Positions 13,173-23,300 of a stretch of 64,000 nucleotides of DNA are shown here, in pieces. The position numbers and the translations under genes were made by a program. The DNA lies in NCBI GenBank assembly GCA_903929755.1, contig CAIYVZ010000163.1, positions 1 through 64,000 on the forward strand, given 5' to 3'. Under the pieces are notes generated by a model. It saw nothing but the letters and a program-made list of their open reading frames with translations, was not told where the DNA came from and did no database searches. Each line of letters begins with the position of its first letter. Positions within the stretch are counted from its first letter, which is position 1. The stretch comes from an uncultured Acidobacteriia bacterium (GTDB lineage: Bacteria; Acidobacteriota; Terriglobia; Bryobacterales; Bryobacteraceae).

Positions 13173-14507
13173 TTAAACCCCAGGCAGCAGGCCGGTACTG
13201 TCTCCGAACTTCTCGCAAGGCACGTTCACCTTGGCGAACATCGACAGGAAGAGGTTGTTGAGCGGCGTGTCCTTTTGATAGACCAAGTGGCGGTTCCCTT
13301 CAAAAAACCGGTTGCCCGCGACCAAGGCGACAGGCAAATTGTGGTGCTGGTGGATATTCGAATCGCCGAGGCTGCCGCCGTAACAGATGATTGTGTCGTC
13401 GAGCAGATTGCCGCCGTGGCCGTCGGAGGTCGTCTTCAGCTTGTCGACGTAGTAGGCAAAGAGGCTAACCAGATACTGGTCGATTTTGGCGACCTTTTCG
13501 ATCATTTCGAGATTATTTTGATGGTGTGTGAGCGCGTGGTGTCCGTCGGAGATGCCGATGTTCGGGTAGGCCCGGTTGCTTTGAGCGCGTCCGAACATGA
13601 AGGTGATAACGCGGGTCATGTCGGCCTGCAAAGCGATGGTCTGCAGGTCGATCATGAGCTTTGCATGATCCTCAAAGGCAGAGGGCGTACCGGCGGGACG
13701 CACCATCTGGGGGAGGCGCATTTCGTAGTTCTGCGCCTCGGCCTTCTCAATGCGGCGCTCGATGTCGCGGATGGAATCGAGGTAGTTGCTGAGCTTTGTG
13801 CGGTCGCGGGGGCCGAGCTTACTCTGTAAACGGTCGATGCTGCCGCTGACATAGTCGAGAAGACTGCGTTGCTCCTCCAGACGAGCCTGCCGGTCAGCCG
13901 GGTTGGTGCTGTCGCTTGCGCCGAAGAGGCGCTCGAAGAGCATGCGCGGACTGGGCTCCATGGGCAGCGGCGTGGAGGGATTCTTCCACGAAACGGTGTT
14001 GGTGAGGGCGCAGCTGTAGTGGCCATCGCAGCCGCCACCGAGGCCCGGGGACTCAAGCGAAACTTCGAGCGAGGAGAACTGCGTCTGTTTGCCGAGGGTA
14101 TTGGCGGCGATTTGGTCAGCGGAAATGCCGACGGCAAGCTCCGTTTCCGAGAGCAGAGGATGGACACCCGTGAGCCAGGTGGCGCCCTCGCGGGAGTGGT
14201 CCCCGCCGCCATCGCCGAAGGGGTTGCCTTGCACCTGGGCGAGACCGCTCAGGATAGTGGTGTTCTGGCGGAAAGGCTCAAGCGCCTTCAATGAGGGCGA
14301 GAACTCGAAATTCTTGCCGGCGGTCGCAGGCAGCCAGCGGGAGGGAATTGCTCCGTTGGGGTGGAACACGAAGACCAGACGCGCGGGAGCGGGGTTCGCG
14401 GCGGCCGACATGGCGGGGGTCATGGCATCGAGCACGGGCAGGGCCAACGCGGCTCCGACGCCTCGCAGAAACGTTCGACGACCTAATGCCTTCCTGGTGA
14501 TAATCAT
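13173..14507 (-). CDS. DUF1552 family Tat-exported protein
   Basis: 444 aa. The N-terminus has RRTFLRGVGAALALPVLDAM, a Tat-type signal. DUF1552 hallmarks follow: PARLVFVFHPNGAIPSRWLP, the TILSGLAQVQGN strand, DHSREGATWLTG, LEVSLESPGLGGGCDGHYSC, LDSIRDIERRIEKAE and LPVALVAGNRFFEGNRH. The family is related to the alkaline-phosphatase-like DUF1501 group and is nearly always next to DUF1592 cytochrome proteins, as here. The pair is thought to work outside the membrane; substrate unknown. Confidence 0.88.
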   Translation of the reverse strand: MIITRKALGRRTFLRGVGAALALPVLDAMTPAMSAAANPAPARLVFVFHPNGAIPSRWLPATAGKNFEFSPSLKALEPFRQNTTILSGLAQVQGNPFGDGGGDHSREGATWLTGVHPLLSETELAVGISADQIAANTLGKQTQFSSLEVSLESPGLGGGCDGHYSCALTNTVSWKNPSTPLPMEPSPRMLFERLFGASDSTNPADRQARLEEQRSLLDYVSGSIDRLQSKLGPRDRTKLSNYLDSIRDIERRIEKAEAQNYEMRLPQMVRPAGTPSAFEDHAKLMIDLQTIALQADMTRVITFMFGRAQSNRAYPNIGISDGHHALTHHQNNLEMIEKVAKIDQYLVSLFAYYVDKLKTTSDGHGGNLLDDTIICYGGSLGDSNIHQHHNLPVALVAGNRFFEGNRHLVYQKDTPLNNLFLSMFAKVNVPCEKFGDSTGLLPGV

Positions 14508-14550
14508 CGCTCTCTATCCCTCATTCTCCAGCCCCTCATTCTCCAGCCCC

Positions 14551-16893
14551 TCATTCTCCAGCCTTCCTCATTTGAAACGGTACGCTTTCCACTACGGCCT
14601 CAATAAACGCCGACATTCGGTAGTCGTGCTCGGCTGCCTTGCGGGCAATTGCGCGTATGGCCGGCTTATCGTCCGGCGCCATCCCTCTTCCCAGGGCGTA
14701 AATCATTAGTTTCTCAGTTACGGTCTGGATGAATTCTCCCTTGTGCTTCTCAAGCAAGAGCTTCGTGAGACCAGAGGCACCAGTGAACTGTTCGCCGTTG
14801 GGGAGGCGGCCGGAAGCATCGATGGGAGCGACTGCGTCCTTGTCGCGCCATTCCCCGACGCCGTCGAAGTTTTCCAGCGCGAAGCCGATGGGGTCCATGC
14901 GGCTGTGGCAAGAAGAGCAAACAGGATTATTTCGATGTTCTTCCATAGCCTCGCGAAGGGTTCGCTTACGCCCGTCGGCGGCGTGAGGCTTCAGGGCAGG
15001 AACGTCCGGCGGCGGAGGGGTTCCGAGAAGGTTCTCAAGAACCCACTTGCCGCGCTGCACGACGGAGGTGCGATTGGGGTAGGACGTGACGGTAAGCACG
15101 CTGCCCTGGCCCAGCAGGCCCCCGCGCGGCGACCCCGGCGGCAGGCTGACTTTGCGGTACTGCGGGCCGTAGACGTTGGGAATGCCGTAGTGTTTGGCCA
15201 GCCGCTGGTTGAGAAAGGCGTAGTTCGCATCCAGCATTTCGAGCGCGGGACGGTCTTCGCGGAAGATATTGGTGAGGAAAAGCTGGGTCTCGCGGAGGAA
15301 GGCCTGCCGCAGATTTTCATCAAAGTGGGTGAAGACGTCGGTGTCGGGCCTTACGTTGGCGAGATTGCGCAGGAGGAGCCACTGTCCCGCGAAGTTGTCG
15401 ATGAGGGCGTCGGATTTAGCGTCGGCCATCATACGCCGGACCTGCGCCTTCAGGACTCCGGGGGCGTGCAATTTGCCCTGGTCGGCGAGGGTCAGCAGGT
15501 CGTCGTCAGGGATGCTGCTCCATAAAAAAAACGACAGCCGGGAAGCGAGTTCGTGATCATTCAGGCGATAGACGCTGCCGGGAGCAGCGTCCTTCGGATC
15601 GTGCTCGACGCGGAAGAGGAAGTCGGGGGAAATCAGGATCGCCTGGAGTCCGCGGCGGATGCCCTCGTCGAAGTCGCCGCCCTCGGCCCGGCCCCTGGCA
15701 TAGAGCCGAAGCAAAGGCTGAACGTCGGCATCGACGACGGGACGGCGGAAGGCGTGGTGGGCGAGGTTGGTGAAGATCCTCTTCGCGCAGGCGGGTTCCT
15801 GACGGGCGGACGCGGCACTGGCAGACGAAGGCTGGCAGACGAAGATCTGACGCCGGCTGGGCGTATCGCCGCGTCCCGTGGCGCGATAAGGACCGGCTAC
15901 CGTGATTTTACCGACGTCGATGTTCGCGTCGCTGAGCGTGACTTCGGCGAGTTCCAGGCGGGCATCGTCCATGCGGATGTCCAGGTAAAGGGATTTGGGG
16001 GCCGTGACTGGGGCGGCACGGCGACCGACCGGGGCGAGGGCAATTTCCTCGCGGACTGAATTACCGGGGAAAGTGGTAACAAGGTGGTGAAACCCGGCCT
16101 TGACGGGAATGCGAACGGTCGCGATTTGGGTGGTGAGAACCTGGGCGGTGAGACCTCTGATCTGGATGCGCAGTTCGTACTCGGCGTCGAGCGGGAAGTA
16201 GTGGTCGGCGAACATGCCGCGGTTGGCGCCGAAGGGCACGCGCAGAGGGTCCGGGTCACGTTTGGCAGGGCGGTCGGCGCTGGAGTCGAAGCCGTAATAG
16301 TCTACGTCGTTCGGTTTCGTCTTGAGATCGCCGACTGCCGCGAGGCTGCCAGCGCGCGCCAGCGAAAGGTAGCGGTCGATCAGGGAGGGTGACATGGTGA
16401 GCACGTCGGCCTGATTGTCGAAGCCGTTGCCTGAATCATCGACGGGCAGGGCTTCGCCGAGTCTGGTGTCCAGCGCAAGCAGGTCGCGAACGGCGTTGCT
16501 GTACTCGACCCGGTTGAGGCGATGGGGCATGGTCCGACCGGGGTTCGGATTGGCGCGTGCTGCCTGGTCGAGGGCCACCTCCAGGTTGGAAGCAAAGGCG
16601 GAGCGAGCGGTGTCGTCGGGGGGCGGCATCCCTGCTGGGGGCATCCGCCCACTGCTGACTTGCCGCAGCACGCGTTCCCAGACTCCGGCGTCTTCGTGCA
16701 CGCGGGCGGCGTCGATATTCTGCAGCACGACGCCCCCCGTCTTGAGGCCTTCGCTGTGGCAGCCGAGGCAGTATTGCCCGACGAACTTGCCTCGAGCCTG
16801 CGCTGCGGCGGGAGTCTGGGCGCTCGCGGATGCGAGGGCTAATGTCAGACCGAATATAAACTTGACGTTCCGCGGCGCGCCCACAACAGACAT
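14551..16893 (-). CDS. Planctomycete-type cytochrome protein (DUF1587/1592/1588/1585)
   Basis: 780 aa from the ATG at 16893, which has a G-rich site eight bases upstream. A signal peptide is followed by a cytochrome-c-like segment with CLGCH (42-46), DUF1587 (PHRLNRVEYSNAVRDLLALD), a beta-rich carbohydrate-binding-like part, DUF1595, DUF1592 (YRLNDHELASRLSFFLWSSI, DNFAGQWLLLRNL), DUF1588 (GLLGQGSVLTVTSYPNRTS, GKWVLENLLG) with a second CSSCH, and DUF1585 near the C-terminus (VTEKLMIYALGRGMAP). It is an exported multidomain haem protein, probably an electron-transfer partner of the adjacent DUF1552 protein. Confidence 0.9.
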   Translation of the reverse strand: MSVVGAPRNVKFIFGLTLALASASAQTPAAAQARGKFVGQYCLGCHSEGLKTGGVVLQNIDAARVHEDAGVWERVLRQVSSGRMPPAGMPPPDDTARSAFASNLEVALDQAARANPNPGRTMPHRLNRVEYSNAVRDLLALDTRLGEALPVDDSGNGFDNQADVLTMSPSLIDRYLSLARAGSLAAVGDLKTKPNDVDYYGFDSSADRPAKRDPDPLRVPFGANRGMFADHYFPLDAEYELRIQIRGLTAQVLTTQIATVRIPVKAGFHHLVTTFPGNSVREEIALAPVGRRAAPVTAPKSLYLDIRMDDARLELAEVTLSDANIDVGKITVAGPYRATGRGDTPSRRQIFVCQPSSASAASARQEPACAKRIFTNLAHHAFRRPVVDADVQPLLRLYARGRAEGGDFDEGIRRGLQAILISPDFLFRVEHDPKDAAPGSVYRLNDHELASRLSFFLWSSIPDDDLLTLADQGKLHAPGVLKAQVRRMMADAKSDALIDNFAGQWLLLRNLANVRPDTDVFTHFDENLRQAFLRETQLFLTNIFREDRPALEMLDANYAFLNQRLAKHYGIPNVYGPQYRKVSLPPGSPRGGLLGQGSVLTVTSYPNRTSVVQRGKWVLENLLGTPPPPDVPALKPHAADGRKRTLREAMEEHRNNPVCSSCHSRMDPIGFALENFDGVGEWRDKDAVAPIDASGRLPNGEQFTGASGLTKLLLEKHKGEFIQTVTEKLMIYALGRGMAPDDKPAIRAIARKAAEHDYRMSAFIEAVVESVPFQMRKAGE

Positions 16894-17179
16894 CCAAATC
16901 CCCCCCCACCAATATAGGACAACCTGCTGCTCATAAGAGGTTTTACAAATCACCTGATCAACGCCCTCAGAACGTAATGCGGGAGCATCTGACTGGACGG
17001 AGCCGGTGACGACTTCAGCGGCACCACGGGAACTGACGTTGGGCTAACAATCCCGGTTCTTCATATCGCTTATTGTGGAAGCTGATGGCGCTTGAGGCAG
17101 CGCTTCAGGAGTCGACGTTGCTGACACCGTGGCGTTAACTGTGATCGTCCAAAGCTGAGCGAGGTATTTTGAGCAGATC
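16894..17179. other. Intergenic region between divergent genes
   Basis: Holds the upstream regions of the cytochrome gene (minus) and the permease gene (plus). I see no RNA gene, clear promoter or conserved coding frame. Confidence 0.5.
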
Positions 17180-17347
17180 ATGCGGACAACACTGAAGACG
17201 CTGAAGCGCGGGCTCTATACTGATCGGAGTTCACTCGCTCAGATAATGGATCTACAATTGGTGCAACTTCAGTCCGTGGATCTCAGATCCGGTGCAAGAT
17301 CGGGTACCGGCGAAGTCGGTGCAGGGCGAGTCCCACAAGGCAAATGA
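17180..17347 (+). CDS. Short ORF overlapping the start of the permease gene (55 aa)
   Basis: ATG at 17180 to a TGA that overlaps the permease start as ATGA. The product begins MRTTLKTLKRGLYTDRSS and has no recognised family. The overlap could mean translational coupling, but there is no convincing ribosome site and the length is within chance. Confidence 0.22.
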   Translation: MRTTLKTLKRGLYTDRSSLAQIMDLQLVQLQSVDLRSGARSGTGEVGAGRVPQGK

Positions 17348-18234
17348 ACTCTAAATCTGCGATACTCTCCGCGCTGGCTGCGGCCAGCGTGTTCTATGTG
17401 GCGGTGTGGTTTGCCGACTTGCGGAAGAAGTTTCCGCGGCCTTCAGCCGAGTCCCTGCTGACGGGTTTCGTCACCAACTTCTTCGACACGCTGGGCATCG
17501 GATCTTTTGCGCCATCCACGGCCATCTTCCAGTTCCGGCGTATGGTGCCCGACGAACTGATCCCGGGGACGCTGAACGTGGGCCACACGCTGCCCGTGAT
17601 GCTGCAGGCGTTCATTTATATCGCCGCCATTCAGGTTGACCCGATCACGCTGGCGCTGCTGATCGCCTCCGCCACGGCGGGCGGATGGTTTGGCGCGGGA
17701 CTGGTGGCGGGCCTGCCGCGAAAACATGTTCAGTACGGCGTGGGCGGAGCGCTTCTGGTGGCGGTGATTGCAATGCTGATGCGGCAACTGGACCTGTTTC
17801 CACAAGGCGGCTCGGGAGTGGAACTGCAGGGCTGGCGGCTGGCGGCCGGAGTGGCCGGCAACTTTCTCTTCGGCGCTATCAGCACGCTGGGTATCGGTTT
17901 TTACGCCCCGTGTATGACGATGGTGAGTCTGCTGGGGATGAACCCCGCAGCCGCGTTTCCGATCATGATGGGGTCGGGAGCATTTCTGATGCCGGCGGCG
18001 AGCGGGCGGTTTGTCCGAAGCGGCGCTTACTTTGCGTCAGTTGCTTTGGGCCTGACGCTCGGGGGACTCGCCGGAGTCCCGCTGGCAGCCTTTGTGGTGA
18101 AGGAACTGCCACTGAGGGGGCTGCGATGGCTGGTGATTATTGTGGTGCTGTACGCAGCGTTGCTAATGCTGCGTACAGCAGGGGTGATGCCACGTTCCGC
18201 CGACAGGGACAAGGCGGGAGAAGAGGGCGCATGA
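17344..18234 (+). CDS. TauE/SafE-like membrane permease
   Basis: 296 aa with about eight hydrophobic helices. The N-terminal half has ESLLTGFVTNFFDTLGIGSF and the second half a matching SNFLFGAISTLGIGFYAP-type segment (AGNFLFGAISTLGIG), an internal duplication typical of the TSUP (TauE/SafE) fold, as are GGWFGAGLVAGLPRKHVQYG and GLAGVPLAAFVVKELPL. Family members export sulfite, sulfoacetate or other organic anions. The substrate cannot be read here and no sulfur-metabolism gene is nearby. It stands alone on the + strand. Confidence 0.65.
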   Translation: MNSKSAILSALAAASVFYVAVWFADLRKKFPRPSAESLLTGFVTNFFDTLGIGSFAPSTAIFQFRRMVPDELIPGTLNVGHTLPVMLQAFIYIAAIQVDPITLALLIASATAGGWFGAGLVAGLPRKHVQYGVGGALLVAVIAMLMRQLDLFPQGGSGVELQGWRLAAGVAGNFLFGAISTLGIGFYAPCMTMVSLLGMNPAAAFPIMMGSGAFLMPAASGRFVRSGAYFASVALGLTLGGLAGVPLAAFVVKELPLRGLRWLVIIVVLYAALLMLRTAGVMPRSADRDKAGEEGA

Positions 18235-18329
18235 AGCGACATTGGCCGCACGATCCCGCAGATGTCCGTTGGGCTGGTGCTACGGACTGCGGCCAGGACG
18301 CCAGGACTTAACCCGACCGCTCGGGATTC

Positions 18330-20162
18330 TCAGGGCAGCTCAAAGACCCACAAGACGGATGATTTGGGGCCACGTACCGCGCCGATTTCAGGTGCGTAAT
18401 TGATGGCCCAGTTGCCCTGGAGCCCGGCATTGCCGGCCGCCATGGCGATGTACTGCTTGCCATCCACCATGTAGGTAATCGGAAAAGCATTCGGGACGTC
18501 GTTCAGCCGCGGACTGGTCCATAGTACCCTGCCGTCTTCGTCATCGAACGCGCGGAAATAACGGTCCGGCGTCGCCGAAAACACCAGGCCTCCGGCGGTG
18601 GTCAGCTGTGCGGAAGATTGCGGTACCCGGGTGCGAATGTCCCATACAAGCTTCTGGGTGTTGAGGTCCAGCGCCAGGAAGCGTGCAGGGGTGTCGCCCT
18701 CCTTACCCATGCAGTGGTCGTAGATTGGCAGGTAATACCGGTTGGATGACGGGCTGTATGAGCCGGCAGGGAAGCTTCTGACGCCCTCGCCGTTCGGGCA
18801 GTTTTTCACGCCGGCCGGCGCCGGTTCCGCCAGAGTCGTCCTGACCCCTGTAACCGGATCGACCGTAATGTCGTTCTGTGCGCCCGGATCAACTGCGAAC
18901 AGGAACTTGCCTGTCGCGGCATCCATCGCCTCGAAGATTCCCGGCTTGCCCACCGTGATCACCGCTTTGTGGCGCTCGCCCCGCACGGTTACCGGGACGA
19001 TGATCCGCTCGAAAGGGTAGTCCTGGTCGTAGGGATCGTGCGGAACGTGCTGGTAGTGCCAGACAAGCTTGCCGGTGTCAGGATTCAGCGCCAGAGTGGA
19101 ATTCACATAGAGCGAATCCGCACCAAAGGTCCCGCGTTTGATGGTTGACCACGGCGAAGGCGAGCCGGTGCCCCAATAGGTCAGATTCAGCTCCGGGTCG
19201 TACTGTCCAGCCACCCAGATGGCGCCGCCGTCGCGCTTGTCGTCCGGCAGATTGTTCCAGGTGTTGCCACCCGGATCGTCATGGTGCGCGGTCGTGTTGA
19301 AGCGCCAAAGTTCCTTGCCGGTGGCGAGGTCGTGGCCGGTGATGAAACAGCCTCCCGGGGGGGAATAGAGCGCGACCTTGGGGTCCGAATTTGCGCTGCC
19401 CGGCCCGCAGTTGCCGGCGCCGATCAGCACCTTGTCCTTCACGACCAGCGGGCCGCTGTTGTAGGTGCGCTCAGATTTATAGTTATCGGTTACGACATCC
19501 CAGACCTTCTTGCCGGTTTTGATGTCCAGCGCGATGACGTGCATGTCGATTGTGCCCATGATGAGCTTGTCGCCGCCGATGGCCAGGCTGCGCTTGGTCC
19601 GATAGAAGCCTGGCAGCGAGGGATAATCATCCGGAAGATCCCAGGTAAAGCTCCAGAGCGCGGTGCCGGTCTTCGCATCGAGAGCGTTGACCGTCTCGCC
19701 GAAGCTCCACAGGAACATGACTCCGTCGTGAACGATCGGCGTCGTCTCATTGACGGCCCCGGGGCTCGAATCCATGCTGAATGTCCAGGCAACCTTCAGA
19801 TTCTTCACGCTGGTGCGATTGATCTGGTTTAGCGGGCTGTAGCCCCAGCCATTCTGTGTGCGCCGCCAGTTGAGCCAGTCGCCTGGCGCAGGATTGCGCA
19901 ACATCTCTTCGGTAACCGGCGTCAGTTTGTCGAGCGGCGCGAGCATGGTCGCGATCGCGGCCTTGGCATACGGCGTATCGATCGGCCGCGGGGGGCGCGG
20001 TCTGCTGGTCTGAACCGGCGTTCCGGTCTGCGGGTTCACTTTTACGGCCGGGGGCGTCTGGCCCGGAGCGACGCCGCTCATGAGCGTCAACGCGGCCAAC
20101 ACGGTCAAATGCGCACCGATGTGATGCGCGGGCTTCAGCTGGAAAGGTTTCGACAATTGCAT
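18330..20162 (-). CDS. PQQ-dependent alcohol-dehydrogenase-like beta-propeller protein
   Basis: 610 aa with a signal peptide (about 1-35) and GAGGAA upstream of the ATG. Repeated tryptophan-docking motifs of the eight-bladed PQQ propeller are visible: DAKTGTALWSFTW, DIKTGKKVWDV, DLATGKELWRF, NPDTGKLVWHYQHVPHD, DLNTQKLVWD and DGRVLWTSP. NWRRTQNGWGYSPLNQI is the usual entry segment. The vicinal Cys-Cys of methanol dehydrogenases and a C-terminal cytochrome domain are not seen. It probably oxidises alcohols or sugars in the periplasm, passing electrons to a separate carrier. Downstream of the TonB receptor at 20314 but separated from it by a strong hairpin. Confidence 0.82.
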   Translation of the reverse strand: MQLSKPFQLKPAHHIGAHLTVLAALTLMSGVAPGQTPPAVKVNPQTGTPVQTSRPRPPRPIDTPYAKAAIATMLAPLDKLTPVTEEMLRNPAPGDWLNWRRTQNGWGYSPLNQINRTSVKNLKVAWTFSMDSSPGAVNETTPIVHDGVMFLWSFGETVNALDAKTGTALWSFTWDLPDDYPSLPGFYRTKRSLAIGGDKLIMGTIDMHVIALDIKTGKKVWDVVTDNYKSERTYNSGPLVVKDKVLIGAGNCGPGSANSDPKVALYSPPGGCFITGHDLATGKELWRFNTTAHHDDPGGNTWNNLPDDKRDGGAIWVAGQYDPELNLTYWGTGSPSPWSTIKRGTFGADSLYVNSTLALNPDTGKLVWHYQHVPHDPYDQDYPFERIIVPVTVRGERHKAVITVGKPGIFEAMDAATGKFLFAVDPGAQNDITVDPVTGVRTTLAEPAPAGVKNCPNGEGVRSFPAGSYSPSSNRYYLPIYDHCMGKEGDTPARFLALDLNTQKLVWDIRTRVPQSSAQLTTAGGLVFSATPDRYFRAFDDEDGRVLWTSPRLNDVPNAFPITYMVDGKQYIAMAAGNAGLQGNWAINYAPEIGAVRGPKSSVLWVFELP

Positions 20163-20264
20163 CAGAGTGTTTCCTCTTATTTAACGCGAACGGCGCGCTG
20201 GGGCAGTTTAGTAAGTACGACGGGAAGCAGGGACGGGGGACGAGAAACGGGCCTAAAGAAGTAA

Positions 20265-20306
20265 CGGGGCTGACGAGTCGTTTTTGAAGTTGACTCGTCA
20301 GCCCCG
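20265..20306 (-). terminator. Perfect 15-bp hairpin after the TonB receptor gene
   Basis: CGGGGCTGACGAGTC (20265-20279) is the exact reverse complement of 20292-20306, with a 12-base loop, 8 bases past the receptor stop. On the minus strand it is followed by TTACTTCTTT, consistent with an intrinsic terminator. Confidence 0.72.
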
Positions 20307-20313
20307 CCTTGAT

Positions 20314-23300
20314 TTACCAGAGCAAGCGCAGACTAAAGCGGAAGAAGCGCTGGTCGATGATGCGACCCAGTGGTGCTGTGGTCGTGATCTGCCCGAAGCC
20401 GTTCAGTGCACGGAGCGAGCCGTCCGTGTTGAGTGACATGTTGGAGACGTTCGTGCCACTTGGGTTCGCGAAATGGGCGGTATTGGTGACGTTCAGAGAT
20501 TCAGCACGAATCTGCGCCTTAAACCGCTCCTTGTATAAGGCGAAGGTCTTGGCGAGGCTGAGATCCGCGTTGTCGTTACCAGGTCCACGAAGTTGGTTGA
20601 AGCCCGATGTTCCATAGCGCGCGCCCGTTACGGGCCGATACGAAAGAACGTCGAAGTATGCGTCGGCAACGTTGTTGGACGTTGTGGTGGCCATGCCGCC
20701 GCCGCGCAGACGCCCGACACCCACTTCCGGATTGACCAGGTCAGCGGGTTGAGTGCCGATACCGGGGCAGTTGCAGGAAGTGTTAGCGGAACTAACCGTG
20801 AACGGGGCCCCGGAATAGTGGTTGTAGAGGCCGGAGAGAGTCCAGCCGCCGGCAACAAAATTCGCGACACTGTTCTGTGCCCACCGTTTGCCTTTGCCTA
20901 ACGGAAGTTCGTAGTTGCCGCTGAACACGACGTGGTGAGTACGGTCAGCGCCATCCATATAGAAGTTTCTCCCGCGAGATTCGGGCGTATACAGTTGAGC
21001 GTTCATGGTGATCAACTTGGAGTAGGTGTACGCCATCTGGAGATTCAAACCGTTGCCCATTCGTTTGCTGAGCGTCGACTGCAGTGAGTTGTATTTCGAC
21101 GCGCCGTCGAAGAAAAGCATGGACGCAGTGGAGGTGTGGCCGAAGGGAAACAGCGGCAGGCCGGCGTTGCCGGTTCCCGGCGGTGCGAAGTTGACGTTGA
21201 GTGAGCGTTGCAGCTTCACGGCATGTGTACCCACGTAACCTACCTGGGCGAGGAAGCCGCCCCGGAGCTCTCGTTGCACAGTGATGTTATACGACTGGAA
21301 GTAGCCGCGTGTGTAGTTCTTGTTGCCGTTCAGAGCCGAGAGATTTCCGGTATTTGGGGGAATCTTATAGAGGCCATTGGTCCCGGTTGGCACCGGTATA
21401 GTGGGGAATCCGGTGCTTAGGGTACCGCCCGATCCAAACGGCGAATTGAATGCATTCAGATCGAGCCGAACCTCACCCGGGAATGCCTGCATCTGGCCCG
21501 TTCCCATAGGCTCCTGGTTAAAGTTCAGCGCGTAACCAAGGCGAACCACCATCTTCTCCATCGGGCGGTAGGCGACGCCGATGCTGGGGGCGAACAGCTT
21601 GTTCGAGGTCTTGATGCCGCAGTTCCGAGGCGTATTCCCCTGGCCACAAACCTGAACAGAGAAGCTGTTGAAGTAATCGGCGAAATAGATCCCGGATTCA
21701 TCGCGGTTGGGAACCGGATACGCCTCCCAACGGACACCGTAATTCAGCGTCAGCTTGCGGCCAGCCTGCCATTGATCCCGAACGTAGGCCGCGTACTGCC
21801 ACTGCCGCATTTTCAGATAGGGCTGGTTGACCTGAATCCACTGATAGGCTGTGTTGAATCTGCCCAGCAGGAAGTCGGCGAGGGTGTTGTACTGGTTTGC
21901 GCCGGAGCCGCCATTCTGGATGGTGGAGGAACCGTCGAAGATATAACGGTTTTCGCGAATCTCAATGTGGTCGGGCTTCTGGTACAGGACATCGACGCCT
22001 GCGCGGATCGTGTGCGCGCCTATGATCTTAGTGACATTGGTCACGTACTCATAGAGCGGCTGTTTATATTCAAGCGCGGGGTACGACATTCCCATGGTGA
22101 CGAAGTTGTTGATCTGGAAATTGGGAACACCGCCGGCCCACGGCAACGGACCCTGGTTCGCGCCAGGAATCTTCAGCGCATCCAGACCATATTTTTCACT
22201 GGATTTATTCGGGAACAGGAGCTGGTGAGAAGTGACGAAGCCGAAAGTTCCGTCAATCACCATGGTCGGGCTGGCTACATAGTTGAAAGAACCGGATACG
22301 GTGGCACCGTGGCCATGCTGCAGGTAGTTGCCGGCTCCGGATTGGGGGAAGCCGGAACTGCCGCCGAGAACCTCCCCATAGATGGGCTGCTGGAAATTGT
22401 AGTAAGGCTGTTTACCCCACCGACCAGAAAGACGCAGCTTCGGTGAAACGATGTAATCGAACTTCGTATCGATCTTGTGAAGGTTATAGAGGGTCCTCCG
22501 GTTCATGAAGTAGTTGTTGATGGAACCTTCGACGTTGGTGGCCGGGATGTCGGGGATGATCCGCAAAGCGACTGGGTCCATTCTGCTTTTGGGGATGACG
22601 TTGCCCTGAAACGGAACCCGGTCCCGAGCGCAATTGGCGGCCACGCCGCCAGCCTGGCAATTCGCCATGTTCCCGGAAAGGGGGTCGTAGATCGGGTTTG
22701 AAGACCTTGAGAAATCGCCGGAGAGTTCCTTCTGGGCGGGGATTGACAGCAGCCCCGAATCAGACGAGATGGAGTAGTCGCCTTCGTAGCTGCCGAAATA
22801 GAAGAGCTTGTTTTTGAGGATGTGCCCGCCCATGGAACCGCCGGTGTTGTTGTTATTCAGCGGGGGAGGCTTCAGGCCCAACCGGTTGGCAAAGAAGTTA
22901 TTCGCTTCGAAGTAGGAGTTGCTGTTATAGACGAAGACGGAACCGTGGGTATCATTGGTGCCGCTCTTCAGCATGACGTTGACAGATGTGCCGCCGGACA
23001 TTCCCTGCTCGGAGTCAGTGGCGTTGGTGGCGACGTTAACATTTTGGATCGCCTCAATGGAGGGGACATAAGATTGCGCGGCACGATTCCAGGGATTGAT
23101 CGCGTTGATGCCTTCGATTCGGATGGTGGCGGCACTGCTGCCGGTTCCGTTAAACGCAAAGGTCATGCCCTTCGACGGATTGTTGGTACCGCCGCTAAGT
23201 TGGCCGGCAGGAGGGGTGGTACCGGGCATAAGCGCCATCATTCCGAGGTATGTTCGGTTCGGCTGCGGCAGTTCCAACAGGTGCTGAGCGTTGAGTTCGC

